Positions 41,589-50,550 of a stretch of 50,550 bases of DNA are shown here, piece after piece. A program made the position numbers and the translations under genes. The stretch spans positions 1-50,550 of the forward strand of contig JBJDYV010000031.1 in assembly GCA_051867655.1 (NCBI GenBank). The letters run 5' to 3'. Under the pieces are notes generated by a model. That model did not search any database, had not been told where the DNA came from, and worked only from the letters and a program-made list of their open reading frames with translations. The first letter of the stretch is position 1. Each line of letters starts with the position of its first letter. The DNA is from JAJPXI01 sp051867655. Lineage in GTDB: Bacteria > Bacillota > Clostridia > Oscillospirales > Oscillospiraceae.

Positions 41589-43820
41589 GTGAAGAAGAAA
41601 TTTACACGCACCATCTCCGCCATCCTGGCCTGTGTGTTCCTGCTGGCGCTGCTGCCCGCGGGCGCTCTGGCCGCAAGCTGGTCGGACGAATATGTCCGGA
41701 CCGCGCAGGCAAACGGCTGGGTGGAGAGCTCCGCCGAAGCGGGCGCGAAGCTCACCCGCGGCGAGTTCGCCGTCATCCTGTGGAAGGCCCTGGGCAGCCC
41801 CGCCGCCACAGGGAACTGCCCCTTTGAGGATGTCACCGGTACAGGCGAGGTGAAGACCGCCGTCACGGCCCTTGCCGGGGCGGGGATCGTGGAGGGCTCC
41901 GGCGGGAAATTCAATCCTGACGGCACCCTGACCCGCCAGGAGGGCATCGCCATGCTGGTCCGCGGCTACGGCCTGAAGGCGGACGACGCCAACGCCGCAG
42001 CCGGCTTCTCCGACTGGGCCGCCGTGGCCGATTGGGCCAAGGCCGCCATGGCCGCCGTGGTGGAAAAGGGCATCGTCAACGGCGTGGGCGGCAACCGCCT
42101 GGCCCCTGAGAGCGACATCACCCTGGGCGAAATGGCCAAGCTGGTCGTGGTCGCCGACAAGGCGGATCCCACTGCCATCAAGAGCGTGAAGACCATCGGC
42201 TTCGTGGATACTGACGGCGCCAAGACCTCCACGATCGTGGTGGAGTACGGCCGGGATATGACCGGCGCCGATGTCAGTGCCGCCACCTATCAGGTCTACA
42301 ATTACGGCCTGTCCAAGGGCGACAGTGCCTGCGAGATCGGCTCCGATCCCGGCAAGGTCACCAAGGTCTACGCCGAGGGCAGCTGCGTCTACATCGAGAT
42401 CAACACCGACTATCAGCTGGGCAGCGTGTGCAAGAAGTATCCCGCCGCCATGGCCGCCAGCGTGAAGCAGGTGGCGGATATCGCCGTTGCCGGCGGCACG
42501 GTGGCTGCCGGTGCCAGGACGGTCGGCAACTATGAGTACAAGGTCGTGGAGAACAGAAAGCCCAGCGGCGATGTCTCCTATGACGAATGGTATCTGGCCA
42601 AGGACGGCACCTACTCCTTCACGGATATCGACGCGTTCCAGCTGTTCACCAAGGAGGACGGCACCGCGTTCCACGCCACCCACTGCTTCGAGGAGGCCAC
42701 CGGCGAGTACGTGGATGTGGATCTGCCCTATGCCCTGTATGTGCCCGAGGACTATGACGCCAGCAAGGAATATGCTCTGGTCGTGCAGGTCGAGGACGCC
42801 GGCTTCCTGGGCGACGACCCCATGATCACCCTGACTGAGTCCCAGGCCTGCGCCAACTTCGCTTCTCCCGAAGTGCAGCAGATCGTGAAGGATCAGCACG
42901 GCCTGGCCGGCATCATCGTGGTGTCCCCCCAGGTCAGCGAGGCCCTGCGTTCCACCCGCGACAACTGGTCCCTGAGCGCTGCCGTCCCCGCCACCTGGCA
43001 GCTGCTGGACTACCTGACCGAGACCTATAGCATCAGCATGGACCACATCTACGGCACCGGCCAGTCCATGGGCGGCATGCAGATCGTGGCCATGGCCGCC
43101 CAGCGCGACAACTACTTTGCCGGCATCTGGGCAAATGGCTGCCAGTGGGGCACCAACTACGATCTGGAAGACGGCTATAAGGGCGCGACCTACTATGAGG
43201 CCCCTGTGGACGGCGTGTATATCACAGGCAAGGACGCCGACGGCAACGACGTGGACTACCGCAACTGGTACTACATGGTGTCCGACGACAACATTCTGAT
43301 CACCAACTGCGCCGGCGACAAATTCTCCACCCAGACCTGGAGAGAGCTGGATTACCTGTATCACGATCTGGCCGGGACCGACCTGATCTATGATACCTAC
43401 AGAGCCATCTGGAATCCCCTGACCGCCACCCGGGAGGAGCAGAACGCCCTTGCCAAGGCCGCGATGGAGAAGGCCGCCGCCGAGAGCGACCGGGGCTTTG
43501 TGTGGACCGCGTTCGAGGGCGGCAACCACATGGCCACCTGGATCTACAGCCACGGCGTGATGGCACACTATGAATGGCTGCTGAGCCAGACTCAGGATAC
43601 CATCAAGGCCCGCGGCAAGCTGGAGTGCCTGAAGAACAACTTCGAGTATGCCGACGAGCAGGATACCAGCGCGGCCCGTGAGCTCGCTCCCGACGCCGAC
43701 GGCAACATGGTCTACTTCGCCACCGGCAAGGCCGGCGCCGGTACCGCCGATTACAACGGCTGCTGGCTGAACATGGGCAACTCCGTCCTGAAGGCCCCCA
43801 ACTGGAAGGCCGGGGAGTAA
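41589..43820 (+). CDS. SLH-domain surface protein with alpha/beta-hydrolase (esterase) domain
   Basis: A 743-residue exported protein. Residues 1-29 are a signal peptide. SLH modules cover about 30-200 (WSDEYVRTAQANGWVESSAE, TRGEFAVILWKALG, FSDWAAVADWAKAAMAAVVE, GIVNGVGGNRLAPESD). A linker domain at 205-330 precedes a hydrolase domain at 360-690 with LPYALYVPEDYD, nucleophile motif GTGQSMGGMQ, and a probable His in EGGNHMATW, resembling feruloyl/PHB-depolymerase-type esterases. It is likely anchored to the wall and cleaves esters outside the cell. Start GTG 41589 has a strong AGAGGAGG site. Divergent from the two-component genes. Confidence 0.88.
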   Translation: MKKKFTRTISAILACVFLLALLPAGALAASWSDEYVRTAQANGWVESSAEAGAKLTRGEFAVILWKALGSPAATGNCPFEDVTGTGEVKTAVTALAGAGIVEGSGGKFNPDGTLTRQEGIAMLVRGYGLKADDANAAAGFSDWAAVADWAKAAMAAVVEKGIVNGVGGNRLAPESDITLGEMAKLVVVADKADPTAIKSVKTIGFVDTDGAKTSTIVVEYGRDMTGADVSAATYQVYNYGLSKGDSACEIGSDPGKVTKVYAEGSCVYIEINTDYQLGSVCKKYPAAMAASVKQVADIAVAGGTVAAGARTVGNYEYKVVENRKPSGDVSYDEWYLAKDGTYSFTDIDAFQLFTKEDGTAFHATHCFEEATGEYVDVDLPYALYVPEDYDASKEYALVVQVEDAGFLGDDPMITLTESQACANFASPEVQQIVKDQHGLAGIIVVSPQVSEALRSTRDNWSLSAAVPATWQLLDYLTETYSISMDHIYGTGQSMGGMQIVAMAAQRDNYFAGIWANGCQWGTNYDLEDGYKGATYYEAPVDGVYITGKDADGNDVDYRNWYYMVSDDNILITNCAGDKFSTQTWRELDYLYHDLAGTDLIYDTYRAIWNPLTATREEQNALAKAAMEKAAAESDRGFVWTAFEGGNHMATWIYSHGVMAHYEWLLSQTQDTIKARGKLECLKNNFEYADEQDTSAARELAPDADGNMVYFATGKAGAGTADYNGCWLNMGNSVLKAPNWKAGE

Positions 43821-43848
43821 GCAGACAAAAAACGGAAACGGCATAATG

Positions 43849-43884
43849 AAACGGGGCAGGACGTTCGCGTCCTGCCCCGTTTTC
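43849..43884. terminator. Bidirectional terminator after the SLH-esterase gene
   Basis: AAACGGGGCAGGACG pairs with CGTCCTGCCCCGTTT around TTCG. It also closes the convergent recG operon. Confidence 0.9.
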
Positions 43885-43892
43885 CCTGTGAT

Positions 43893-44276
43893 TCACTTTT
43901 GGAGCAGCTTCTCCACCAGCTCCACCGCGGCGAACACCATGCCGTCGCAGTGGTCTTTTTTGGTCATGCCCTTTTCCTTGCCGATGGCCAGCAGCTTGGC
44001 GCAGGCCAGGTCGCCCTCCTGCTCCCGGAAGGTCTGCAGCAGTTCGCGGCTCTCCTCCTCGCCATAGCCCAGAATGCCCAGAACCATCAGCGCCCCGGTG
44101 ACGGCGCCGCAGGTGGAGCCGCAGCGCATGCCGGAGCCGAAGTTGGCCGCCAGGGCGTTGGCCTGTTCCTCAGTCAGACCCGCCTCTTTGGCGAAGGGGA
44201 TCAGCACCGACTGGGCGCAGTTGTAGTGGGTGGTCGTGTCCGCGCGCAGGGCGGCAGCATGTTCCAAATGAGTCAT
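43893..44276 (-). CDS. C_GCAxxG_C_C family redox-active protein
   Basis: A 127-residue protein with the family's spaced Cys residues: NCAQSV near residue 19, FGSGMRCGSTCGAVTGALMVLG near 47-68, a Cys at LACAKL and HCDGMV at 109-114. The family is named for this pattern and is thought to bind a metal or act in redox transfer; the function is not established. It starts 21 bp after the recG stop with a GGAG site, so it is in the recG operon. Confidence 0.9.
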   Translation of the reverse strand: MTHLEHAAALRADTTTHYNCAQSVLIPFAKEAGLTEEQANALAANFGSGMRCGSTCGAVTGALMVLGILGYGEEESRELLQTFREQEGDLACAKLLAIGKEKGMTKKDHCDGMVFAAVELVEKLLQK

Positions 44277-44297
44277 AAATTTTTCTCCTTTTTTATA

Positions 44298-46352
44298 TTA
44301 ATTAAAAATATCGGGGTTCTCCGCGAACAGGCGGCGCACCTGCTCCAGCACCCGGCGGTTTTCCGGCTTTTCCAGGGCCGGGTCGGACTGTAACAGCTCC
44401 TCCGCCGCCTGCTGGGCCTCCTTCAGCAGGCGCATGTCGCCCGCCAGATCGGCAATGTGCAGCTGGGGTAGGCCGTGCTGGCGTTTGCCGAAGAAGTCGC
44501 CGGGGCCGCGGGCTTTTAAGTCCTCCTCGGAGATCTGGAAGCCGTCGTTGGTCTTGGTCATGACCTTCAGGCGCTCCCGGGTCTCGGGGGTCTTGTTTTC
44601 CGAGATCAGCACGCAGTAGGACTGGTGCGCTCCCCGGCCCACCCGGCCCCGCAGCTGGTGGAGCTGGCTTAAGCCGAAGCGCTCGGCGTTCTCGATGATC
44701 ATCAGGGCAGCGTTGGGTACGTCCACGCCCACCTCGATCACAGTGGTGGACACCAGCACGTCCACCTCCCCGGTGGCAAAGGCGGCCATGACGGCCTCTT
44801 TCTCCTTCGCCTTCATCTTTCCGTGGACAAAGGCCACCCGCAGGTCGGGAAAGACGTGGGCCCGCAGCTCCTCCACATAGGTGGTGACCGCCTTCAGGTC
44901 GGCGGTGGCCTCCTCGCCCTCCTCCACCATAGGGCAGACGATGTAGGCCTGACGGCCCTCGCCCACCAGCTTGCGGACAAAGCCGTACATCCGCTGCCGC
45001 TTGTCCTCACCCACCAGATAGGTCTCCACCGGGGTGCGCCCCGGCGGCAGCTCGTCCAGCACGGACACGTCCAGGTCGCCGTAGATGATCAGGGCCAGGG
45101 TGCGGGGGATGGGGGTGGCCGACATGACCAGCACATGGGGGTGCAGCTCGGCCTTGGCGGCCAGCGCCGCCCGCTGGGCTACCCCGAAGCGGTGCTGCTC
45201 GTCGGTGACCACCAGTCCCAGGCGGGAAAAGGCCACCCCTTCGGACAACAGGGCGTGGGTGCCCACGATCAGGTCAATTTCGCCCGATTCCAGGGCGGTG
45301 TACACCTTTTTCTTTTCCGCCGCCTTCATGGAGCCGGTCAGCAGGGCCACCTTCATGCCCACCGGGGCGAGCAGGGAGGAGAGGGTGCTGTAATGCTGGT
45401 TCGCCAGAATCTCTGTGGGGGCCATGAGAGCACTCTGAAAGCCGCTCTTCCACGCCAGCCAGGCCCCGTAGGCGGCCACGGCGGTCTTGCCCGAGCCCAC
45501 GTCGCCCTGGAGCAGGCGGTTCATGGGCCGGCCGGAGGCGGTGTCCCGGGCGATCTCGTCCATGGCCCGGTGCTGGGCGCCCGTGGGGGTAAAGGGGAGC
45601 AGGGCGGAAAACTCCGCCGTTGGGCGCATGGGAAACGCCGGGCCGGTCTCATTGCCCCGCCGCTCCTTTAAAAAGGCCAGGCCGCAGGACAGATAGAATA
45701 GTTCCTCAAAGATCAGCCGCCGCCGGGCCAGGGCCAGCTCCTCAAAGGAGGCGGGGAAGTGGATGTGCTGATAGGAAAAGGGCAGAGCCGCCAGGGCGTG
45801 CTCCTGCCGCAGGCCGGGGGGCAGAGTCTCCTCCACCTGCTCCAGACAGCCCTCCAGCGCCCGCTGGGTCAGCCCGGCCAGCAGGTTGTTGCTGACGCCG
45901 TGGGTCAGGGAGTAGACCGGCATGATGCGCCCGGTGAACCGGGCGGCCCCCTCCCGTTCAAACACGGGGTTGGTCATCTGCCGGGCGCGGCCGTACCCCT
46001 CCGCCTTGCCGTAAAAAACGTAGCTCTCGCCGGGGCGCAGGGCGTCCTTCACATAGCTCTGGTTGAAAAAGGTCACGGTCATGGACGTGAAATCGTCCAC
46101 CACCTTGACCTTGGTGACGTCCAGCCCCTTGCGGATGTGGGAGAGCCGGGGCGTCTCGGCCACCATGGCGCACACGCACACGCTCTCCCCCTCGGGTGCC
46201 TGGGCGATGGTGCAGAGTTTGGTGCGGTCCTCGTAGTCCCGGGGGAAACGGCGCAGCAGATCCTCCGCCGTGCAGATGCCCAGCTTTGCCAGGGCGCGGG
46301 CGCGCACCTGCCCCACGCCGGGGAATTCTCCGATGGGTGTATCCAGCTTCAA
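44298..46352 (-). CDS. recG: ATP-dependent DNA helicase RecG
   Basis: A 684-residue protein with an N-terminal wedge (OB-fold) domain at 60-170 and superfamily-2 motifs: Walker A LLQGDVGSGKTAVAA, DEQH box VVTDEQHRFG, motif III VMSATPIPRTLAL, HGKM and QLRGRVGRGAHQSYC. RecG drives branch migration and rescues stalled forks. The frame extends to 46415, but TTG 46352 has an AAGGAGG site 7 bp upstream and gives the normal RecG length. First gene of the operon with the C_GCAxxG_C_C protein. Confidence 0.95.
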   Translation of the reverse strand: MKLDTPIGEFPGVGQVRARALAKLGICTAEDLLRRFPRDYEDRTKLCTIAQAPEGESVCVCAMVAETPRLSHIRKGLDVTKVKVVDDFTSMTVTFFNQSYVKDALRPGESYVFYGKAEGYGRARQMTNPVFEREGAARFTGRIMPVYSLTHGVSNNLLAGLTQRALEGCLEQVEETLPPGLRQEHALAALPFSYQHIHFPASFEELALARRRLIFEELFYLSCGLAFLKERRGNETGPAFPMRPTAEFSALLPFTPTGAQHRAMDEIARDTASGRPMNRLLQGDVGSGKTAVAAYGAWLAWKSGFQSALMAPTEILANQHYSTLSSLLAPVGMKVALLTGSMKAAEKKKVYTALESGEIDLIVGTHALLSEGVAFSRLGLVVTDEQHRFGVAQRAALAAKAELHPHVLVMSATPIPRTLALIIYGDLDVSVLDELPPGRTPVETYLVGEDKRQRMYGFVRKLVGEGRQAYIVCPMVEEGEEATADLKAVTTYVEELRAHVFPDLRVAFVHGKMKAKEKEAVMAAFATGEVDVLVSTTVIEVGVDVPNAALMIIENAERFGLSQLHQLRGRVGRGAHQSYCVLISENKTPETRERLKVMTKTNDGFQISEEDLKARGPGDFFGKRQHGLPQLHIADLAGDMRLLKEAQQAAEELLQSDPALEKPENRRVLEQVRRLFAENPDIFN

Positions 46353-46386
46353 GGCCGCACCTCCTTCTGCCGCTTCTTCGGTTTGT

Positions 46387-46415
46387 AGTGTAGCACACTT
46401 CTGTTTTACGGGCAA
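46387..46415 (-). promoter_or_regulatory. Promoter of the recG operon
   Basis: Minus strand: TTGCCC (46410-46415), 17-bp spacer, TACACT (46387-46392). It overlaps the upstream extension of the recG frame, supporting the TTG start. Confidence 0.6.
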
Positions 46416-46494
46416 GTGTCCTTGCGCTGCGGACCTTTGTATTTTCCTCCAAGGAAAGGTTCCGGGGCGGGACTTTTTTTGGGAGAGAACTCGA

Positions 46495-46523
46495 TTGCAT
46501 CTGCCCGTTTTGTCCGATATAAT
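46495..46523 (+). promoter_or_regulatory. Promoter of the pyruvate carboxylase gene
   Basis: TTGCAT (46495-46500), 17-bp spacer, consensus TATAAT (46518-46523), leaving a leader of about 70 nt. Confidence 0.75.
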
Positions 46524-46600
46524 AAAAATTAACGGAATGAATTTATGGGATTATAAATAGGAAAGAATGAAGTGAATTGACACAATAGAAGAAAGGACGG

Positions 46601-49600
46601 TTGAGTGCTGTGACACAGCAAAAACAGTTCAACAAAGTTCTGGTAGCAAACCGCGGCGAGATCGCCATCCGTGTGTTCCGCGCCTGCTACGACCTGGGCC
46701 TGCACACGGTGGCCATGTACTCCAATGAGGACATCAACGCTCTGTTCCGCACCAAGGCGGACGAGGCCTACCTGATCGGCGAGAACAAGTCTCCCCTGGG
46801 CGCTTACCTGGACATCCCCTCCATCATCGACCTGGCCAAGCGCCGGGGCGTGGATGCCATCCACCCCGGCTACGGCTTCCTGTCGGAGAACGCCGACTTC
46901 GCCCGGGCCTGCGAGGAGAACGGAATCACCTTCATCGGCCCCAACTCCACCATCCTGGGCCAGATGGGCGACAAGCTGACCGCCAAGGCCATCGCTCTGG
47001 CCTGCGATGTGCCCACCATCCCCGGCTCCAAGACCCCCCTGAAGGACGGCGAGGAGGCTCTGGCCAAGGCGAAGGAGTACGGCTTCCCCATCATCCTGAA
47101 GGCCGCCGGCGGCGGCGGCGGACGCGGCATGCGCAAGTGCGAGACCGAGGAGGAGGTCATCCCCGCCTTCAACCTGGTCAAGAACGAGGCCAAGAAGGCC
47201 TTCGGCAACGAGGACATCTTCATTGAGAAGTTCCTGGTGGAGCCCAAGCACATTGAGGTGCAGATCCTGGCCGACAAGCACGGCAATGTCCTGCACCTGG
47301 GCGAGCGCGACTGCTCCCTGCAGCGCCGCTACCAGAAGGTGGTGGAGTTCGCCCCCGCCTGGTCCATCTCCGAGGAGACCCGCCAGAACCTGTACCGGGA
47401 CGCGGTGAAGATCGCCAAGCAGGTGGGCTACGTCTCCGCCGGTACCGTGGAGTTCCTGGTGGACCGGGACGGCAGCCACTACTTCATCGAGATGAACCCC
47501 CGCATCCAGGTGGAGCACACCGTCACCGAAATGGTGTGCAGCGTGGACCTGGTGCGCGCCCAGATCCTGATCGCCGAGGGCTACCCCCTGTCCGACCCCC
47601 GCATCGGCCTGAAGAGCCAGGACGACGTGCACATGAACGGCTACGCCATCCAGTGCCGCGTCACCACCGAGGACCCGGCCAACAACTTCGCCCCCGACAC
47701 CGGCAAGATCACCGCCTACCGCTCCGGCGGCGGCTTTGGTGTGCGTCTGGACGGCGGCAACGCCTACACCGGCGCGGTCATCTCCCCCTATTACGACTCC
47801 CTGCTGGTGAAGGTCACCACCTGGGACAACACCTTTGAAGGCACCTGCCGCAAGGCCCGCCGCGCTTTCAGCGAGGTCCACATCCGCGGCGTCAAGACCA
47901 ACATTCCCTTTATCACCAACATTCTGAACCATCCCCGCTTCATCGCGGGCAAGTGCCACACCAAGTTCATCGACGACACCCCCGAGCTGTTTGAAGTCAC
48001 CGACTCCCGCGACCGCGCCACCAAGGTGCTCAAGTACATCGCCCAGATCCAGGTGGACAATCCCGACACCGAGCGCAAGCAGTACGACACCCCCCGTTTC
48101 CCGCCGGCGTCCGGCGAGCCCAAGCCCGGCCTGAAGCAGCTGCTGGACGAGAAGGGCCCCGAGGCTCTGTCCAAGTGGGTCCTGGACCAGAAGAAGCTGC
48201 TGATCTGCGACACCACCATGCGCGACGCCCACCAGTCCCTGCTGTCCACCCGCATGCGTACCCGCGACATGGTCAAGGGCGCGGCGGGCACGGCGGATAT
48301 CCTGGCCGACTGCTTCTCCCTGGAGATGTGGGGCGGCGCCACCTTCGACGTGGCCTACCGTTTCCTGCACGAGTCCCCCTGGGAGCGCCTGGACCTGCTG
48401 CGCAAGGAGATCCCCAACATCCCCTTCCAGATGCTGCTGCGCGGCGCCAACGCCGTGGGCTACACCAACTACCCCGACAACCTGATCCGGGAGTTCGTCA
48501 AGGAGTCCGCCAAGAGCGGCATCGACGTGTTCCGCATCTTTGACTCCCTGAACTGGATCCCCGGCATGGAAGTGGCCATGGACGAGGTCATCAAACAGGG
48601 CAAGGTGTGCGAGGCCACCATCTGCTACACCGGCGACATCCTGGACCCCAAGCGCGACAAGTACACACTGAAATATTATGTCAACCTGGCCAAGGAGCTG
48701 CAGCGCCGCGGCGCCCACACCCTGGCCATCAAGGACATGTCCGGCCTGCTGAAGCCCTACGCCGCCAAGAAGCTGGTGTCCGCCCTGAAGCAGGAGCTGG
48801 ATATCCCCATCCACCTGCACACCCACGACACCACCGGCAACCAGGTGGCCACCCTGCTGATGGCCGCCGAGGCGGGCGTGGATATCGTGGACGTGGCCAC
48901 CGCCTCCATGTCCTCCCTGACCAGCCAGCCCTCCATGAACGCCGTGGTGGCCGCTCTGGAAGGAAACGAGCGGGACACCGGCCTGGATCTGCAGAAGCTG
49001 CAGCTGCTGGACAACTACTGGGCCGACGTGCGCCTGCGCTACGCCAGCTTCGACGAGGGCCTGAAGAGCCCCACCACCGACATCTACCGCTACGAGATCC
49101 CCGGCGGCCAGTACACCAACCTGAAGCCCCAGGTCACCAGCCTGGGTCTGGGCAGCCGCTTCGAGGAAGTCAAGGAGATGTACAAGACCGTCAACGACAT
49201 GCTGGGCGACATCGTGAAGGTGACCCCCTCCTCCAAGATGGTGGGCGACCTGGCCATCTTCATGGTGCAGAACGACCTGACTCCCGAGAACATTCTGGAA
49301 AAGGGCAAGAACCTGTCCTTCCCCGACTCGGTGGTGTCCTACTTCAAGGGCATGATGGGCCAGCCCGCCTGGGGCTTCCAGCCCGAGGGCCTGCAGGAGG
49401 TCGTGCTCAAGGGCGAGGAGCCCATCACCTGCCGTCCCGGCGAGCTGCTGCCCCCCGTGGACTTCGACGCGGTGCGGGCCGAGATGGAGCCCTTCATGGG
49501 CGGCGACGCAATCAACATGCGCGCCATGATCGCCTACTGCTTCTATCCCAAGGTCTACAAGGAGTACCGCGCCCACCGCAAGGAGTACGGCTACATCATG

Positions 49601-50044
49601 CGCATGGGCAGCCATGTGTTCTTCAACGGCATGGCCCTGGGCGAGACCAACAAGATCAACATCGAGGACGGCAAGACCCTGGTCATCAAGTACCTGGGCC
49701 TGGGCGACCAGCATGACGACGGCACCCGCACCGTCAATTTCGAGCTCAACGGCATGCGCCGCGAGGTGGCCGTGCCCGACAAGCACGCCGAGGTCAAGGG
49801 CAAGACGGTGGTCATGGCCGACCCAGAGGACAAGAGCCAGATCGGCTCCTCTATCCCCGGCATGGTGTCCAAGGTCAACGTCAAGCCGGGCGACACCGTG
49901 GAGGAAAACCAGGTGGTCGCCATCATCGAGGCCATGAAGATGGAGACCAGCGTGGTGGCCCGTATGGCGGGCACCGTGGATCAGGTGTTCATCACCGACG
50001 GCTCCAACGTCAAGGCCGGCGAATTGCTGATGACCATCAAGTAA
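46601..50044 (+). CDS. pyc: Pyruvate carboxylase (single chain)
   Basis: A 1147-residue biotin enzyme of full length. Biotin carboxylase domain at 10-460 (VLVANRGEIAIRVFRACYDL, GGGGGRGMR ATP-grasp loop, EMNPRIQVEHTVTE), carboxyltransferase domain at about 535-810 (DTTMRDAHQSLLSTRMRT, HTHDTTGNQ), then the tetramerisation part and the biotin carrier domain with EAMKMET, biotinyl Lys1113. It makes oxaloacetate from pyruvate, bicarbonate and ATP, feeding the reductive TCA branch and amino acids. The start is TTG 46601 after AAAGGA; GTG 46610 is an alternative. Codon use is strongly biased to C/G-ending codons, as in a highly expressed gene. Confidence 0.96.
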   Translation: MSAVTQQKQFNKVLVANRGEIAIRVFRACYDLGLHTVAMYSNEDINALFRTKADEAYLIGENKSPLGAYLDIPSIIDLAKRRGVDAIHPGYGFLSENADFARACEENGITFIGPNSTILGQMGDKLTAKAIALACDVPTIPGSKTPLKDGEEALAKAKEYGFPIILKAAGGGGGRGMRKCETEEEVIPAFNLVKNEAKKAFGNEDIFIEKFLVEPKHIEVQILADKHGNVLHLGERDCSLQRRYQKVVEFAPAWSISEETRQNLYRDAVKIAKQVGYVSAGTVEFLVDRDGSHYFIEMNPRIQVEHTVTEMVCSVDLVRAQILIAEGYPLSDPRIGLKSQDDVHMNGYAIQCRVTTEDPANNFAPDTGKITAYRSGGGFGVRLDGGNAYTGAVISPYYDSLLVKVTTWDNTFEGTCRKARRAFSEVHIRGVKTNIPFITNILNHPRFIAGKCHTKFIDDTPELFEVTDSRDRATKVLKYIAQIQVDNPDTERKQYDTPRFPPASGEPKPGLKQLLDEKGPEALSKWVLDQKKLLICDTTMRDAHQSLLSTRMRTRDMVKGAAGTADILADCFSLEMWGGATFDVAYRFLHESPWERLDLLRKEIPNIPFQMLLRGANAVGYTNYPDNLIREFVKESAKSGIDVFRIFDSLNWIPGMEVAMDEVIKQGKVCEATICYTGDILDPKRDKYTLKYYVNLAKELQRRGAHTLAIKDMSGLLKPYAAKKLVSALKQELDIPIHLHTHDTTGNQVATLLMAAEAGVDIVDVATASMSSLTSQPSMNAVVAALEGNERDTGLDLQKLQLLDNYWADVRLRYASFDEGLKSPTTDIYRYEIPGGQYTNLKPQVTSLGLGSRFEEVKEMYKTVNDMLGDIVKVTPSSKMVGDLAIFMVQNDLTPENILEKGKNLSFPDSVVSYFKGMMGQPAWGFQPEGLQEVVLKGEEPITCRPGELLPPVDFDAVRAEMEPFMGGDAINMRAMIAYCFYPKVYKEYRAHRKEYGYIMRMGSHVFFNGMALGETNKINIEDGKTLVIKYLGLGDQHDDGTRTVNFELNGMRREVAVPDKHAEVKGKTVVMADPEDKSQIGSSIPGMVSKVNVKPGDTVEENQVVAIIEAMKMETSVVARMAGTVDQVFITDGSNVKAGELLMTIK

Positions 50045-50059
50045 GAATTCCATATAAGC

Positions 50060-50093
50060 AAAAAAGCCACCCCCAGCTGGGGGTGGCTTTTTT
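50060..50093. terminator. Bidirectional terminator after pyc
   Basis: A perfect 34-bp palindrome: six A, GCCACCCCCAGC, its complement, six T. It serves pyc and the convergent lysR gene. Confidence 0.95.
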
Positions 50094-50098
50094 ATCTC

Positions 50099-50550
50099 TT
50101 ATCCTTCGGAGTGGTAGTGGCGGTACAGCTCGTCGATGAACACATGCTTGGCCGGGTTGGCGTCGTTCTCCAGCCAGGCGGCGCTGATGTTCAGCATCCG
50201 ATCCAGACAGACGGCCCGGTACAGCGGCAGCTTGCAGGCGCCCGTCCAGGCGCAGGTGATCTGGGCGCCCACGCCGCCCTGCAGGCGCATCAGCACCGAG
50301 GCGGAGTTGGGCGTGTGCTCGATCTTGGGGGTGAACCCGGCGGCTTCGCACACCTCCAGAGTCAGCCGCTCCATGGGATTGTCGCCGTCAGGGGTGGGCG
50401 CGATCACATAGAAGGGGTCGTTCCGGAAATCGGACGGAGACAGATCCTCCTTGCCGGCGAGGGGGTGCAGGGTGGAGATCAGCATGACCGTGGGTGCGGC
50501 GGTCACGTTGCGCTGGGAGAGGTCGGCCTGGCGCTGGAGCGCGATCTCCA
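50099..50550 (-). CDS. LysR-type regulator, C-terminal effector domain (runs off window)
   Basis: The frame is open from the window edge to the stop at 50099, giving the last 150 residues. The segment EIALQRQADLSQRN, then VMLISTLHPLAGKEDLSPSD and FYVIAPTPDGDNP, and a second lobe with SASVLMRLQGGVG and WLENDANPAKHVFIDELYRH, fits a LysR substrate-binding domain. The DNA-binding half lies outside the window, so the family is inferred. Convergent with pyc. Confidence 0.7.
   Translation of the reverse strand, partial: EIALQRQADLSQRNVTAAPTVMLISTLHPLAGKEDLSPSDFRNDPFYVIAPTPDGDNPMERLTLEVCEAAGFTPKIEHTPNSASVLMRLQGGVGAQITCAWTGACKLPLYRAVCLDRMLNISAAWLENDANPAKHVFIDELYRHYHSEG

Noticed and set aside
46529..50053. 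1174-codon open frame on the minus strand opposite pyc
   Set aside because: Same artefact; pyc is unmistakable and strongly codon biased.

Overview
The window reads as chromosome of a high-GC (roughly 60%) anaerobic gut Clostridia, most like the Oscillospiraceae (Flavonifractor / Lawsonibacter / Intestinimonas type). Reasons: Firmicutes-type Shine-Dalgarno sites and sigma-A promoters, frequent TTG/GTG starts, several S-layer-homology (SLH) proteins, ECF sigma/anti-sigma pairs, a C_GCAxxG_C_C redox protein, a DUF6273 domain, and a single-chain biotin pyruvate carboxylase. The assignment is by gene content only. No rRNA, tRNA, CRISPR array or transposase was seen.

Layout. 1-1.1 kb: the start of a secreted BspA-type leucine-rich-repeat protein coupled to a TetR regulator. 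1.2-2.9 kb: two small helix-turn-helix regulators around a 580-bp structured gap, lower in GC than the rest, probably left by an integrative element. 3.0-5.3 kb: a LysR regulator divergent from a lone FabF-like ketosynthase. 5.3-8.1 kb: operon of an ABC exporter, YlmH and a DUF896 protein. 8.3-10.5 kb: arginase, then an SLH-CAP surface protein. 10.6-14.3 kb: an asymmetric heterodimeric ABC exporter behind a duplicated promoter/operator. 14.4-18.4 kb: an MFS-nitroreductase fusion, a DUF975 membrane protein under a perfect palindromic operator, and an SDR. 18.5-21.9 kb: a gene remnant, a small membrane protein, Tex and a NimA-like flavin protein. 22-24.4 kb: an AEC carrier and a UroD/MtaA-like protein.

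24.5-29 kb: an ECF sigma/anti-sigma pair and a 1049-residue NAGPA-SLH protein. 29-33.9 kb: housekeeping genes (hemW, an RluA-type pseudouridine synthase, a PflA-like radical SAM protein, tdk, mutY). 34.1-38.6 kb: a three-part secreted protein (copper-amine-oxidase-N repeats, ceramidase-like core, DUF6273) and a second ECF sigma/anti-sigma pair. 38.7-39.5 kb: a MarR regulator and a 290-bp array of hairpins closed by two long identical palindromes. 39.5-43.8 kb: a two-component system divergent from an SLH-esterase, with phased repeats between them. 43.9-50 kb: C_GCAxxG_C_C protein, recG, pyruvate carboxylase and the end of another LysR gene.

The common theme is the cell surface and its control: five exported proteins (LRR, SLH-CAP, NAGPA-SLH, CuAO_N/ceramidase-like/DUF6273, SLH-esterase) lie among two ECF systems, one two-component system and several one-component regulators. 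The most unusual items are the MFS-nitroreductase fusion, the three-part secreted protein, the duplicated operator-promoter of the exporter, and the palindrome-bounded structured element near 39.3 kb. Most real genes have a long open frame on the opposite strand; these are a GC-rich codon-usage artefact and were left out.
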